Assembly (NCBI RefSeq): GCF_032854445.1
Contig: NW_027018229.1
Location: 1 to 53,848 of the forward strand
DNA from: Liolophura sinensis
Taxonomy: Eukaryota > Mollusca > Polyplacophora > Chitonida > Chitonidae
Direction: 5' to 3'
DNA: 53,848 bases
The translations under genes were made by a program, and so were the position numbers. Under the pieces are notes generated by a model. It had not been told where the DNA came from, did not search any database, and saw only the letters and a list, made by a program, of their open reading frames with translations. Below, piece by piece: positions 1-12,011 of the stretch (position 1 is the stretch's first letter; each line of letters starts with the position of its first letter).

Positions 1-3000
1 CTTGGTTTCCATGGAGTAAGAGCCGTTGCTGGGCACGTGATTTTGACATAAATGATGATTCAATTGTGGCTACAGCCAAAAGTATTGGTCGGAGAGCAAC
101 GCGGTTTGCACCATTCGATTTCTCGTCACAAAATACGTCAGATTAGCCTCTTACCAGCAGCATTGGAACATTTTTTCCACTTTTGGATTTTTGCCTGGTC
201 CTTTTGCTAATTGAAATCGGCTACATGTACTATGTACAATCGCGACTGGTCATTACTATATTCAACTTTTGATTATAAGTTATGTGCCCTTCGGTAGCCC
301 AGAAGATGTCAAATCTTTGGGCCAAGCCCATTTAACTCACCCAGCAAATGTCTTACTTCTAAGTCGAAGATAAACTCAATGTCTTTATCTACATGTAGAA
401 AAACCACACCATTTTTATATAAAAAACACAAGGTACTTGATACAGTCTGCTGTAAAAAGTACAATTGAACACTGACCCACATCAATAAGGTGCCAAAAGA
501 TGCGCAATTGGGTCAGGCATCTCCAGCTGTTGAAAAATTGCAAATTTCCTTGGTTTCCATGGAGTAAGAGCCGTTGCTGGGCACGTGATTTTGACATAAA
601 TGATGATTCAATTGTGGCTACAGCCAAAAGTATTGGTCGGAGAGCAACGCGGTTTGCACCATTCGATTTCTCGTCACAAAATACGTCGGATTAGCCTCTT
701 ACCAGCAGCATTGGAACATTTTTTCCACTTTTGGATTTTTGCCTGGTCCTTTTGCTAATTGAAATCGGCTACATGTACTATGTACAATCGCGACTGGTCA
801 TTACTATATTCAACTTTTGATTATAAGTTATGTGCCCTTCGGTAGCCCAGAAGATGTCAAATCTTTGGGCCAAGCCCATTTAACTCACCCAGCAAATGTC
901 TTACTTCTAAGTCGAAGATAAACTCAATGTCTTTATCTACATGTAGAAAAACCACACCATTTTTATATAAAAAACACAAGGTACTTGATACAGTCTGCTG
1001 TAAAAAAGTACAATTGAACACTGACCCACATCAATAAGGTGCCAAAAGATGCGCAATTGGGTCAGGCATCTCCAGCTGTTGAAAAATTGCAAATTTCCTT
1101 GGTTTCCATGGAGTAAGAGCCGTTGCTGGGCACGTGATTTTGACATAAATGATGATTCAATTGTGGCTACAGCCAAAAGTATTGGTCGGAGAGCAACGCG
1201 GTTTGCACCATTCGATTTCTCGTCACAAAATACGTCGGATTAGCCTCTTACCAGCAGCATTGGAACATTTTTTCCACTTTTGGATTTTTGCCTGGTCCTT
1301 TTGCTAATTGAAATCGGCTACATGTACTATGTACAATCGCGACTGGTCATTACTATATTCAACTTTTGATTATAAGTTATGTGCCCTTCGGTAGCCCAGA
1401 AGATGTCAAATCTTTGGGCCAAGCCCATTTAACTCACCCAGCAAATGTCTTACTTCTAAGTCGAAGATAAACTTAATCTCTTTATCTACATGTAGAAAAA
1501 CCACACCATTTTTATATAAAAAACACAAGGTACTTGATACAGTCTGCTGTAAAAAGTACAATTGAACACTGACCCACATCAATAAGGTGCCAAAAGATGC
1601 GCAATTGGGTCAGGCATCTCCAGGTGTTGAAAAATTGGAAATTTCCTTGGTTTCCATGGAGTAAGAGCCGTTGCTGGGCACGTGATTTTGACATAAATGA
1701 TGATTCAATTGTGGCTACAGCCAAAAGTATTGGTCGGAGAGCAACGCGGTTTGCACCATTCGATTTCTCGTCACAAAATACGTCGGATTAGCCTCTTACC
1801 AGCAGCATTGGAACATTTTTTCCACTTTTGGATTTTTGCCTGGTCCTTTTGCTCATTGAAATCGGCTACATGTACTATGTACAATCGCGACTGGTCATTA
1901 CTATATTCAACTTTTGATTATAAGTTATGTGCCCTTCGGTAGCCCAGAAGATGTCAAATCTTTGGGCCAAGCCCATTTAACTCACCCAGCAAATGTCTTA
2001 CTTCTAAGTCGAAGATAAACTTAATCTCTTTATCTACATGTAGAAAAACCACACCATTTTTATATAAAAACCACAAGGTACTTGATACAGTCTGCTGTAA
2101 AAAGTACAATTGAACACTGACCCACATCAATAAGGTGCCAAAAGATGCGCAATTGGGTCAGGCATCTCCAGCTGTTGAAAAAATTGCAAATTTCCTTGGT
2201 TTCCATGGAGTAAGAGCCGTTGCTGGGCACGTGATTTTGACATAAATGATGATTCAATTGTGGCTACAGCCAAAAGTATTGGTCGGAGAGCAACGCGGTT
2301 TGCACCATTCGATTTCTCGTCACAAAATACGTCGGATTAGCCTCTTACCAGCACGATTGGAGCATTTTTTTTACTTTTGGATTTTTGCCTGGTCCTTTTG
2401 CTAATTGAAATCGGCTACAGGTACTATGTACAATCGCGACTGGTCATTACTATATTCAACTTTTGATTATAAGTTATGTGCCCTTCGGTAGCCCAGAAGA
2501 TGTCAAATCTTTGGGCCAAGCCCATTTAACTCACCCAGCAAATGTCTTACTTCTAAGTCGAAGATAAACTCAATGTCTTTATCTACATGTAGAAAAACCA
2601 CACCATTTTTATATAAAAAAACACAAGGTACTTGATACAGTCTGCTGTAAAAAGTACAATTGAACACTGACCCACATCAATAAGGTGCCAAAAGATGCGC
2701 AATTGGGTCAGGCATCTCCAGCTGTTGAAAAATTGCAAATTTCCTTGGTTTCCATGGAGTAAGAGCCGTTGCTGGGCACGTGATTTTGACATAAATGATG
2801 ATTCAATTGTGGCTACAGCCAAAAGTATTGGTCGGAGAGCAACGCGGTTTGCACCATTCGATTTCTCGTCACAAAATACGTCGGATTAGCCTCTTACCAG
2901 CACGATTGGAGCATTTTTTTTACTTTTGGATTTTTGCCTGGTCCTTTTGCTAATTGAAATCGGCTACATGTACTATGTACAATCGCGACTGGTCATTACT

Positions 3001-6000
3001 ATATTCAACTTTTGATTATAAGTTATGTGCCCTTCGGTAGCCCAGAAGATGTCAAATCTTTGGGCCAAGCCCATTTAACTCACCCAGCAAATGTCTTACT
3101 TCTAAGTCGAAGATAAACTCAATGTCTTTATCTACATGTAGAAAAACCACACCATTTTTATATAAAAAACACAAGGTACTTGATACAGTCTGCTGTAAAA
3201 AGTACAATTGAACACTGACCCACATCAATAAGGTGCCAAAAGATGCGCAATTGGGTCAGGCATCTCCAGCTGTTGAAAAATTGCAAATTTCCTTGGTTTC
3301 CATGGAGTAAGAGCCGTTGCTGGGCACGTGATTTTGACATAAATGATGATTCAATTGTGGCTACAGCCAAAAGTATTGGTCGGAGAGCAACGCGGTTTGC
3401 ACCATTCGATTTCTCGTCACAAAATACGTCGGATTAGCCTCTTACCAGCAGCATTGGAACATTTTTTCCACTTTTGGATTTTTGCCTGGTCCTTTTGCTA
3501 ATTGAAATCGGCTACATGTACTATGTACAATCGCGACTGGTCATTACTATATTCAACTTTTGATTATAAGTTATGTGCCCTTCGGTAGCCCAGAAGATGT
3601 CAAATCTTTGGGCCAAGCCCATTTAACTCACCCAGCAAATGTCTTACTTCTAAGTCGAAGATAAACTCAATGTCTTTATCTACATGTAGAAAAACCACAC
3701 CATTTTTATATAAAAACACAAGGTACTTGATACAGTCTGCTGTAAAAAGTACAATTGAACACTGACCCACATCAATAAGGTGCCAAAAGATGCGCAATTG
3801 GGTCAGGCATCTCCAGCTGTTGAAAATTGCAAATTTCTTTGGTTCCATGGAGTAAGAGCCGTTGCTGGGCACGTGATTTTGACATAAATGATGATTCAAT
3901 TGTGGCTACAGCCAAAAGTATTGGTCGGAGAGCAACGCGGTTTGCACCATTCGATTTCTCGTCACAAAATACGTCGGATTAGCCTCTTACCAGCAGCATT
4001 GGAACATTTTTTCCACTTTTGGATTTTTGCCTGATCCTTTTGCTAATTGAAATCGGCTACATGTACTATGTACAATCGCGACTGGTCATTACTATATTCA
4101 ACTTTTGATTATAAGTTATGTGCCCTTCGGTAGCCCAGAAGATGTCAAATCTTTGGGCCAAGCCCATTTAACTCACCCAGCAAATGTCTTACTTCTAAGT
4201 CGAAGATAAACTTAATCTCTTTATCTACATGTAGAAAAACCACACCATTTTTATATAAAAACCACAAGGTACTTGATACAGTCTGCTGTAAAAAGTACAA
4301 TTGAACACTGACCCACATCAATAAGGTGCCAAAAGATGCGCAATTGGGTCAGGCATCTCCAGCTGTTGAAAAATTGCAAATTTCCTTGGTTTCCATGGAG
4401 TAAGAGCCGTTGCTGGGCACGTGATTTTGACATAAATGATGATTCAATTGTGGCTACAGCCAAAAGTATTGGTCGGAGAGCAACGCGGTTTGCACCATTC
4501 GATTTCTCGTCACAAAATACGTCGGATTAGCCTCTTACCAGCAGCATTGGAACATTTTTTCCACTTTTGGATTTTTGCCTGGTCCTTTTGCTCATTGAAA
4601 TCGGCTACATGTACTATGTACAATCGCGACTGGTCATTACTATATTCAACTTTTGATTATAAGTTATGTGCCCTTCGGTAGCCCAGAAGATGTCAAATCT
4701 TTGGGCCAAGCCCATTTAACTCACCCAGCAAATGTCTTACTTCTAAGTCGAAGATAAACTTAATCTCTTTATCTACATGTAGAAAAACCACACCATTTTT
4801 ATATAAAAACCACAAGGTACTTGATACAGTCTGCTGTAAAAAGTACAATTGAACACTGACCCACATCAATAAGGTGCCAAAAGATGCGCAATTGGGTCAG
4901 GCATCTCCAGCTGTTGAAAAATTGCAAATTTCCTTGGTTTCCATGGAGTAAGAGCCGTTGCTGGGCACGTGATTTTGACATAAATGATGATTCAATTGTG
5001 GCTACAGCCAAAAGTATTGGTCGGAGAGCAACGCGGTTTGCACCATTCGATTTCTCGTCACAAAATACGTCGGATTAGCCTCTTACCAGCAGCATTGGAA
5101 CATTTTTTCCACTTTTGGATTTTTGCCTGGTCCTTTTGCTAATTGAAATCGGCTACATGTACTATGTACAATCGCGACTGGTCATTACTATATTCAACTT
5201 TTGATTATAAGTTATGTGCCCTTCGGTAGCCCAGAAGATGTCAAATCTTTGGGCCAAGCCCATTTAACTCACCCAGCAAATGTCTTACTTCTAAGTCGAA
5301 GATAAACTCAATGTCTTTATCTACATGTAGAAAAACCACACCATTTTTATATAAAAAACACAAGGTACTTGATACAGTCTGCTGTAAAAAGTACAATTGA
5401 ACACTGACCCACATCAATAAGGTGCCAAAAGATGCGCAATTGGGTCAGGCATCTCCAGCTGTTGAAAAATTTCAAATTTCCTTGGTTTCCATGGAGTAAG
5501 AGCCGTTGCTGGGAACGTGATTTTGACATAAATGATGATTCAATTGTGGCTACAGCCAAAAGTATTGGTCGGAGAGCAACGCGGTTTGCACCATTCGATT
5601 TCTCGTCACAAAATACGTCGGATTAGCCTCTTACCAGCACGATTAGAGCATTTTTTTTACTTTTGGATTTTTGCCTGGTCCTTTTGCTAATTGAAATCGG
5701 CTGCATGTACTATGTACCATCGCGACTGGTCATTACTATATTCAACTTTTGATTATAAGTTATGTGCCCTTCGGTAGCCCAGAAGATGTCAAATCTTTGG
5801 GCCAAGCCCATTTAACTCACCCAGCAAATGTCTTACTTCTAAGTCGAAGATAAACTTAATCTCTTTATCTACATGTAGAAAAACCACACCATTTTTATAT
5901 AAAAACCACAAGGTACTTGATACAGTCTGCTGTAAAAAGTACAATTGAACACTGACCCACATCAATAAGGTGCCAAAAGATGCGCAATTGGGTCAGGCAT

Positions 6001-7075
6001 CTCCAGCTGTTGAAAAATTGCAAATTTCCTTGGTTTCCATGGAGTAAGAGCCGTTGCTGGGCACGTGATTTTGACATAAATGATGATTCAATTGTGGCTA
6101 CAGCCAAAAGTATTGGTCGGAGAGCAACGCGGTTTGCACCATTCGATTTCTCGTCACAAAATACGTCGGATTAGCCTCTTACCAGCAGCATTGGAACATT
6201 TTTTCCACTTTTGGATTTTTGCCTGGTCCTTTTGCTAATTGAAATCGGCTAAATGTACTATGTACAATCGAGACTGGTCATTACTATATTCAACTTTTGA
6301 TTATAAGTTATGTGCCCTTCGGTAGCCCAGAAGATGTCAAATCTTTGGGCCAAGCCCATTTAACTCACCCAGCAAATGTCTTACTTCTAAGTCGAAGATA
6401 AACTCAATGTCTTTATCTACATGTAGAAAAACCACACCATTTTTATATAAAAAACACAAGGTACTTGATACAGTCTGCTGTAAAAAGTACAATTGAACAC
6501 TGACCCACATCAATAAGGTGCCAAAAGATGCGCAATTGGGTCAGGCATCTCCAGCTGTTGAAAAATTGCAAATTTCCTTGGTTTCCATGGAGTAAGAGCC
6601 GTTGCTGGGCACGTGATTTTGACATAAATGATGATTCAATTGTGGCTACAGCCAAAAGTATTGGTCGGAGAGCAACGCGGTTTGCACCATTCGATTTCTC
6701 GTCACAAAATACGTCGGATTAGCCTCTTACCAGCAGCATTGGAACATTTTTTCCACTTTTGGATTTTTGCCTGGTCCTTTTGCTAATTGAAATCGGCTAC
6801 ATGTACTATGTACAATCGCGACTGGTCATTACTATATTCAACTTTTGATTATAAGTTATGTGCCCTTCGGTAGCCCAGAAGATGTCAAATCTTTGGGCCA
6901 AGCCCATTTAACTCACCCAGCAAATGTCTTACTTCTAAGTCGAAGATAAACTTAATCTCTTTATCTACATGTAGAAAAACCACACCATTTTTATATAAAA
7001 AACACAAGGTACTTGATACAGTCTGCTGTAAAAAGTACAATTGAACACTGACCCACATCAATAAGGTGCCAAAAG
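1..7075 (+). repeat. 13-monomer block, copy 1 (m0-m12; left edge outside window)
   Basis: Monomer starts are 1 (partial), 500, 1049, 1597, 2145, 2695, 3243, 3790, 4336, 4884, 5432, 5980 and 6528. Several rare alleles occur in a fixed order: TACGTCAGAT in m0; AGGTG plus GCTCATT in m3; the CACGATTGG form plus ACAGGTAC in m4 (near 2419); CTGATCC instead of CTGGTCC in m7 (4031); a five-change haplotype in m10 (TTTCAAAT, CACGATTAGAG, CTGCATG at 5701, TACCATCG); CTAAATG plus CGAGACTGG in m11 (6251). The same order recurs at 14801-21870. m10 also has GGGAACGTG, which destroys the CACGTG palindrome. m7 is short (546 bp) because of two one-base deletions near 3825-3843. Confidence 0.93.
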
Positions 7076-8173
7076 ATGCGCAATTGGGTCAGGCATCTCC
7101 AGCTGTTGAAAAATTGCAAATTTCCTTGGTTTCCATGGAGTAAGAGCCGTTGCTGGGCACGTGATTTTGACATAAATGATGATTCAATTGTGGCTACAGC
7201 CAAAAGTAATTGGTCGGAGAGCAACGCGGTTTGCACCATTCGATTTCTCGTCACAAAATACGTCGGATTAGCCTCTTACCAGCACGATTGGAGCATTTTT
7301 TTTTACTTTTGGATTTTTGCCTGGTCCTTTTGCTAATTGAAATCGGCTACATGTACTATGTACAATCGAGACTGGTCATTACTATATTCAACTTTTGATT
7401 ATAAGTTATGTGCCCTTCGGTAGCCCAGAAGACGTCAAATCTTTGGGCCAAGCCCATTTAACTCACCCAGCAAATGTCTTACTTCTAAGTCGAAGATAAA
7501 CTCAATGTCTTTATCTACATGTAGAAAAAACCACACCATTTTTATATAAAAAACACAAGGTACTTGATACAGTCTGCTGTAAAAAGTACAATTGAACACT
7601 GACCCACATCAATAAGGTGCCAAAAGATGCGCAATTGGGTCAGGCATCTCCAGGTGGTTGAAAAGTTGCAAATTTCCTTGGTTTCCATGGAGTAAGAGCC
7701 GTTGCTGGGCACGTGATTTTGACATAAATGATGATTCAATTGTGGCTACAGCAAAAGTATTGGTCGGAGAGCAACGCGGTTTGCACCATCGATTTCTCGT
7801 CACAAAATACGTCGGATTAGCCTCTTACCAGCACGATTGGAGCATTTTTTTTACTTTTGGATTTTTGCCTGGTCCTTTTGCTAATTGAAATCGGCTACAT
7901 GTACTATGTACAATCGCGACTGGTCATTACTATATTCAACTTTTGATTATAAGTTATGTGCCCTTCGGTAGCCCAGAAGATGTCAAATCTTTGGGCCAAG
8001 CCCATTTAACTCACCCAGCAAATGTCTTACTTCTAAGTCGAAGATAAACTTAATCTCTTTATCTACATGTAGAAAAACCACACCATTTTTATATAAAAAC
8101 CACAAGGTACTTGATACAGTCTGCTGTAAAAAGTACAATTGAACACTGACCCACATCAATAAGGTGCCAAAAG
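7076..8173 (+). repeat. Irregular monomer pair m13-m14 with several small indels
   Basis: m13 (7076-7626, 551 bp) carries an extra A at about 7208, a T9 run near 7295, an extra A near 7530, the CGAGACTGG allele also seen in m11 and the GACGTC allele at 7431. m14 (7627-8173, 547 bp) has AGGTGG instead of AGGTG, AAAAGTTGC instead of AAAAATTGC, a lost C in the ACAGCC context near 7753, and a lost T in CACCATTCG near 7790. This pair ends the similarity to the 14.8-21.9 kb block and starts the 8.2-14.2 kb HOR. The local excess of indels could mark a junction or residual sequencing error. Confidence 0.85.
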
Positions 8174-9818
8174 ATGCGCAATTGGGTCAGGCATCTCCAG
8201 GTGTTGAAAAATTGGAAATTTCCTTGGTTTCCATGGAGTAAGAGCCGTTGCTGGGCACGTGATTTTGACATAAATGATGATTCAATTGTGGCTACAGCCA
8301 AAAGTATTGGCCGGAGAGCAACGCGGTTTGCACCATTCGATTTCTCGTCACAAAATACGTCGGATTAGTCTCTTACCAGCAGCATTGGAACATTTTTTCC
8401 ACTTTTGGATTTTTGCCTAGTCCTTTTGCTCATTGAAATCGGCTACATGTACTATGTACCATCGCGACTGGTCATTACTATATTCAACTTTTGATTATAA
8501 GTTATGTGCCCTTCGGTAGCCCAGAAGATGTCAAATCTTTGGGCCAAGCCCATTTAACTCACCCAGCAAATGTCTTACTTCTAAGTCGAAGATAAACTTA
8601 ATCTCTTTATCTACATGTAGAAAAACCACACCATTTTTATATAAAAAACACAAGGTACTTGATACAGTCTGCTGTAAAAAGTACAATTGAACACTGACCC
8701 ACATCAATAAGGTGCCAAAAGATGCGCAATTGGGGTCAGGCATCTCCAGGTGTTGAAAAATTGCAAATTTCCTTGGTTTCCATGGAGTAAGAGCCGTTGC
8801 TGGGCACGTGATTTTGACATAAATGATGATTCAATTGTGGCTACAGCCAAAAGTATTGGTCGGAGAGCAACGCGGTTTGCACCATTCGATTTCTCGTCAC
8901 AAAATACGTCGGATTAGCCTCTTACCAGCAGCATTGGAACATTTTTTCCACTTTTGGATTTTTGCCTGGTCCTTTTGCTAATTGAAATCGGCTACATGTA
9001 CTATGTACAATCGCGACTGGTCATTACTATATTCAACTTTTGATTATAAGTTATGTGCCCTTCGGTAGCCCAGAAGATGTCAAATCTTTGGGCCAAGCCC
9101 ATTTAACTCACCCAGCAAATGTCTTACTTCTAAGTCGAAGATAAACTCAATGTCTTTATCTACATGTAGAAAAACCACACCATTTTTATATAAAAAACAC
9201 AAGGTACTTGATACAGTCTGCTGTAAAAAGTACAATTGAACACTGACCCACATCAATAAGGTGCCAAAAGATGCGCAATTGGGTCAGGCATCTCCAGCTG
9301 TTGAAAAATTGCAAATTTCCTTGGTTTCCATGGAGTAAGAGCCGTTGCTGGGCACGTGATTTTGACATAAATGATGATTCAATTGTGGCTACAGCCAAAA
9401 GTATTGGTCGGAGAGCAACGCGGTTTGCACCATTCGATTTCTCGTCACAAAATACGTCGGATTAGCCTCTTACCAGCACGATTGGAGCATTTTTTTTACT
9501 TTTGGATTTTTGCCTGGTCCTTTTGCTAATTGAAATCGGCTACATGTACTATGTACAATCGCGACTGGTCATTACTATATTCAACTTTTGATTATAAGTT
9601 ATGTGCCCTTCGGTAGCCCAGAAGATGTCAAATCTTTGGGCCAAGCCCATTTAACTCACCCAGCAAATGTCTTACTTCTAAGTCGAAGATAAACTTAATC
9701 TCTTTATCTACATGTAGAAAAACCACACCATTTTTATATAAAAACCACAAGGTACTTGATACAGTCTGCTGTAAAAAGTACAATTGAACACTGACCCACA
9801 TCAATAAGGTGCCAAAAG
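8174..9818 (+). repeat. Trimer m15-m17, a shortened form of the tetramer that follows
   Basis: Starts are 8174, 8722 and 9271. m15 has the rare combination AGGTG, TTGG, GGCCGGAG, TTAGTCTC, CCTAGTCC and GCTCATT, which otherwise appears only in m18 (9819) and m22 (12012), the first members of the two tetramers. m16 matches m19 and m23 except for an extra G (TTGGGGTC, near 8731). m17 resembles m20/m24 at its start but carries the CACGATTGG-T8 form. A monomer equivalent to m21/m25 is missing, so this looks like a tetramer that lost a member and was edited in its third monomer. Confidence 0.85.
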
Positions 9819-12011
9819 ATGCGCAATTGGGTCAGGCATCTCCAGGTGTTGAAAAATTGGAAATTTCCTTGGTTTCCATGGAGTAAGAGCCGTTGCTGGG
9901 CACGTGATTTTGACATAAATGATGATTCAATTGTGGCTACAGCCAAAAGTATTGGCCGGAGAGCAACGCGGTTTGCACCATTCGATTTCTCGTCACAAAA
10001 TACGTCGGATTAGTCTCTTACCAGCAGCATTGGAACATTTTTTCCACTTTTGGATTTTTGCCTAGTCCTTTTGCTCATTGAAATCGGCTACATGTACTAT
10101 GTACAATCGCGACTGGTCATTACTATATTCAACTTTTGATTATAAGTTATGTGCCCTTCGGTAGCCCAGAAGATGTCAAATCTTTGGGCAAGCCCATTTA
10201 ACTCACCCAGCAAATGTCTTACTTCTAAGTCGAAGATAAACTTAATCTCTTTATCTACATGTAGAAAAACCACACCATTTTTATATAAAAAAACACAAGG
10301 TACTTGATACAGTCTGCTGTAAAAAGTACAATTGAACACTGACCCACATCAATAAGGTGCCAAAAGATGCGCAATTGGGTCAGGCATCTCCAGGTGTTGA
10401 AAAATTGCAAATTTCCTTGGTTTCCATGGAGTAAGAGCCGTTGCTGGGCACGTGATTTTGACATAAATGATGATTCAATTGTGGCTACAGCCAAAAGTAT
10501 TGGTCGGAGAGCAACGCGGTTTGCACCATTCGATTTCTCGTCACAAAATACGTCGGATTAGCCTCTTACCAGCAGCATTGGAACATTTTTTCCACTTTTG
10601 GATTTTTGCCTGGTCCTTTTGCTAATTGAAATCGGCTACATGTACTATGTACAATCGCGACTGGTCATTACTATATTCAACTTTTGATTATAAGTTATGT
10701 GCCCTTCGGTAGCCCAGAAGATGTCAAATCTTTGGGCCAAGCCCATTTAACTCACCCAGCAAATGTCTTACTTCTAAGTCGAAGATAAACTCAATGTCTT
10801 TATCTACATGTAGAAAAACCACACCATTTTTATATAAAAAACACAAGGTACTTGATACAGTCTGCTGTAAAAAGTACAATTGAACACTGACCCACATCAA
10901 TAAGGTGCCAAAAGATGCGCAATTGGGTCAGGCATCTCCAGCTGTTGAAAAATTGCAAATTTCCTTGGTTTCCATGGAGTAAGAGCCGTTGCTGGGCACG
11001 TGATTTTGACATAAATGATGATTCAATTGTGGCTACAGCCAAAAGTATTGGTCGGAGAGCAACGCGGTTTTGCACCATTCGATTTCTCGTCACAAAATAC
11101 GTCGGATTAGCCTCTTACCAGCAGCATTGGAACATTTTTTCCACTTTTGGATTTTTGCCTGGTCCTTTTGCTAATTGAAATCGGCTACATGTACTATGTA
11201 CAATCGCGACTGGTCATTACTATATTCAACTTTTGATTATAAGTTATGTGCCCTTCGGTAGCCCAGAAGATGTCAAATCTTTGGGCCAAGCCCATTTAAC
11301 TCACCCAGCAAATGTCTTACTTCTAAGTCGAAGATAAACTTAATCTCTTTATCTACATGTAGAAAAACCACACCATTTTTATATAAAAACCACAAGGTAC
11401 TTGATACAGTCTGCTGTAAAAAGTAGAATTGAACACTGACCCACATCAATAAGGTGCCAAAAGATGCGCAATTGGGTCAGGCATCTCCAGCTGTTGAAAA
11501 ATTGGAAATTTCCTTGGTTTCCATGGAGTAAGAGCCGTTGCTGGGCACGTGATTTTGACATAAATGATGATTCAATTGTGGCTACAGCCAAAAGTATTGG
11601 TCGGAGAGCAACGCGGTTTGCACCATTCGATTTCTCGTCACAAAATACGTCGGATTAGCCTCTTACCAGCAGCATTGGAACATTTTTTCCACTTTTGGAT
11701 TTTTGCCTGGTCCTTTTGCTCATTGAAATCGGCTACATGTACTATGTACAATCGCGACTGGTCATTACTATATTCAACTTTTGATTATAAGTTATGTGCC
11801 CTTCGGTAGCCCAGAAGATGTCAAATCTTTGGGCCAAGCCCATTTAACTCACCCAGCAAATGTCTTACTTCTAAGTCGAAGATAAACTTAATCTCTTTAT
11901 CTACATGTAGAAAAACCACACCATTTTTATATAAAAACCACAAGGTACTTGATACAGTCTGCTGTAAAAAGTACAATTGAACACTGACCCACATCAATAA
12001 GGTGCCAAAAG
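9819..12011 (+). repeat. Tetramer HOR, copy 1 (m18-m21, 2,193 bp)
   Basis: Starts are 9819, 10367, 10915 and 11464. Allele order: m18 AGGTG/TTGG/GGCCGG/TAGTCTC/CCTAGTCC/GCTCATT; m19 AGGTG/TTGC; m20 AGCTG/TTGC with GTAGAATTG near 11423; m21 AGCTG/TTGG/GCTCATT. The next four monomers repeat this order. Copy-specific differences are one-base changes: a lost C in GGGCAAGCC near 10189, an extra A near 10290 and an extra T in CGGTTTTGC near 11071. Confidence 0.92.

Noticed and set aside
4436-4681. Plus-strand 81-codon frames in GCTCATT monomers
   Set aside because: They appear only because the A to C change in GCTAATT removes an in-frame stop. They overlap the other chance frames and have no family resemblance.
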